From an uncultured Collinsella sp. (GTDB taxonomy: Bacteria > Actinomycetota > Coriobacteriia > Coriobacteriales > Coriobacteriaceae), in the NCBI GenBank assembly GCA_900545665.1, contig UQZU01000004.1, positions 40,654 to 104,653 of the forward strand: a stretch of DNA of 64,000 nucleotides. Direction: 5' to 3'. The translations under genes were made by a program, and so were the position numbers. Position 1 is the first letter of the stretch, and every line of letters starts with the position of its first letter. Shown here piece after piece: positions 63,993 through 64,000 of this stretch. Below the pieces are notes generated by a model. The model was not told the origin of the DNA. It saw only the letters and a program-made list of their open reading frames with translations, and did not search any database.

Positions 63993-64000
63993 GGCGGGGG

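Overview
The window is a high-GC bacterial chromosome segment. Gene content and arrangement suggest an anaerobic gut actinobacterium of the Coriobacteriia, most like Collinsella. The grounds are the strong G/C third-position bias, a YgfK/SsnA/xanthine-dehydrogenase purine cluster, an AccD-AccA fusion and a FabK-type FAS II operon. The taxon is an inference; no rRNA gene is present to confirm it.

Left part (1-10.9 kb) is accessory DNA. It holds a type I restriction-modification locus running off the left edge (HsdS, HsdM and a ribbon-helix-helix protein), a 787-residue protein of unknown function, degenerate coding remnants, a DEDDh exonuclease, a DUF234-type ATPase with a nuclease-like tail under a 22-bp palindrome, and a frameshifted AbiEi-like gene. 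Between and around these genes lie three clusters of a 62-bp tandem repeat whose units each fold back on themselves.

10.9-21.8 kb is a purine-catabolism locus. A minus-strand operon (NCS2 permease, SsnA, YgfK, polyferredoxin, xanthine-dehydrogenase-like molybdoenzyme) is divergent from a YheO-type regulator, with a convergent RidA behind it. 22-27.3 kb carries a U32 RNA-hydroxylase-like protein, an RluA pseudouridine synthase, and a Gfo/Idh oxidoreductase followed by a DeoR regulator.

27.8-33.7 kb is part of the S10/spc ribosomal cluster, rplC-D-W-B, rpsS, rplV, rpsC, rplP, rpmC, rpsQ, rplN, rplX, ending at a terminator right after rplX, so rplE and later spc genes are elsewhere. rpsJ is not next to rplC. 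It sits 14 kb away behind fusA-rpsG-rpsL, and tuf is absent. The intervening block holds a histidine phosphatase, a cation-efflux protein, an orphan PTS EIIC and a compact fatty-acid operon (fabH-acpP-fabK-fabD-fabG-fabF-accB-fabZ-accC-accDA). birA, which biotinylates AccB, is divergent from that operon across a region with two copies of a probable operator.

51.5-53.1 kb is an ECF sigma factor with an overlapping membrane protein. 53.3-63.8 kb is rpoC-rpoB, galU, and rplL-rplJ with an L10-type attenuator leader.

The most unusual structure is a pair of composite hairpins, one upstream of rplC and one upstream of rpsL. They share a 67-nt core with compensatory changes, enclosed in long perfect inverted arms whose sequence is largely specific to each locus. 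Other points of interest are a three-way-junction RNA candidate ahead of rplN, an rplB leader fold, a promoter-zone motif shared by r-protein units, and an altered fork-loop-2 segment in RpoB.
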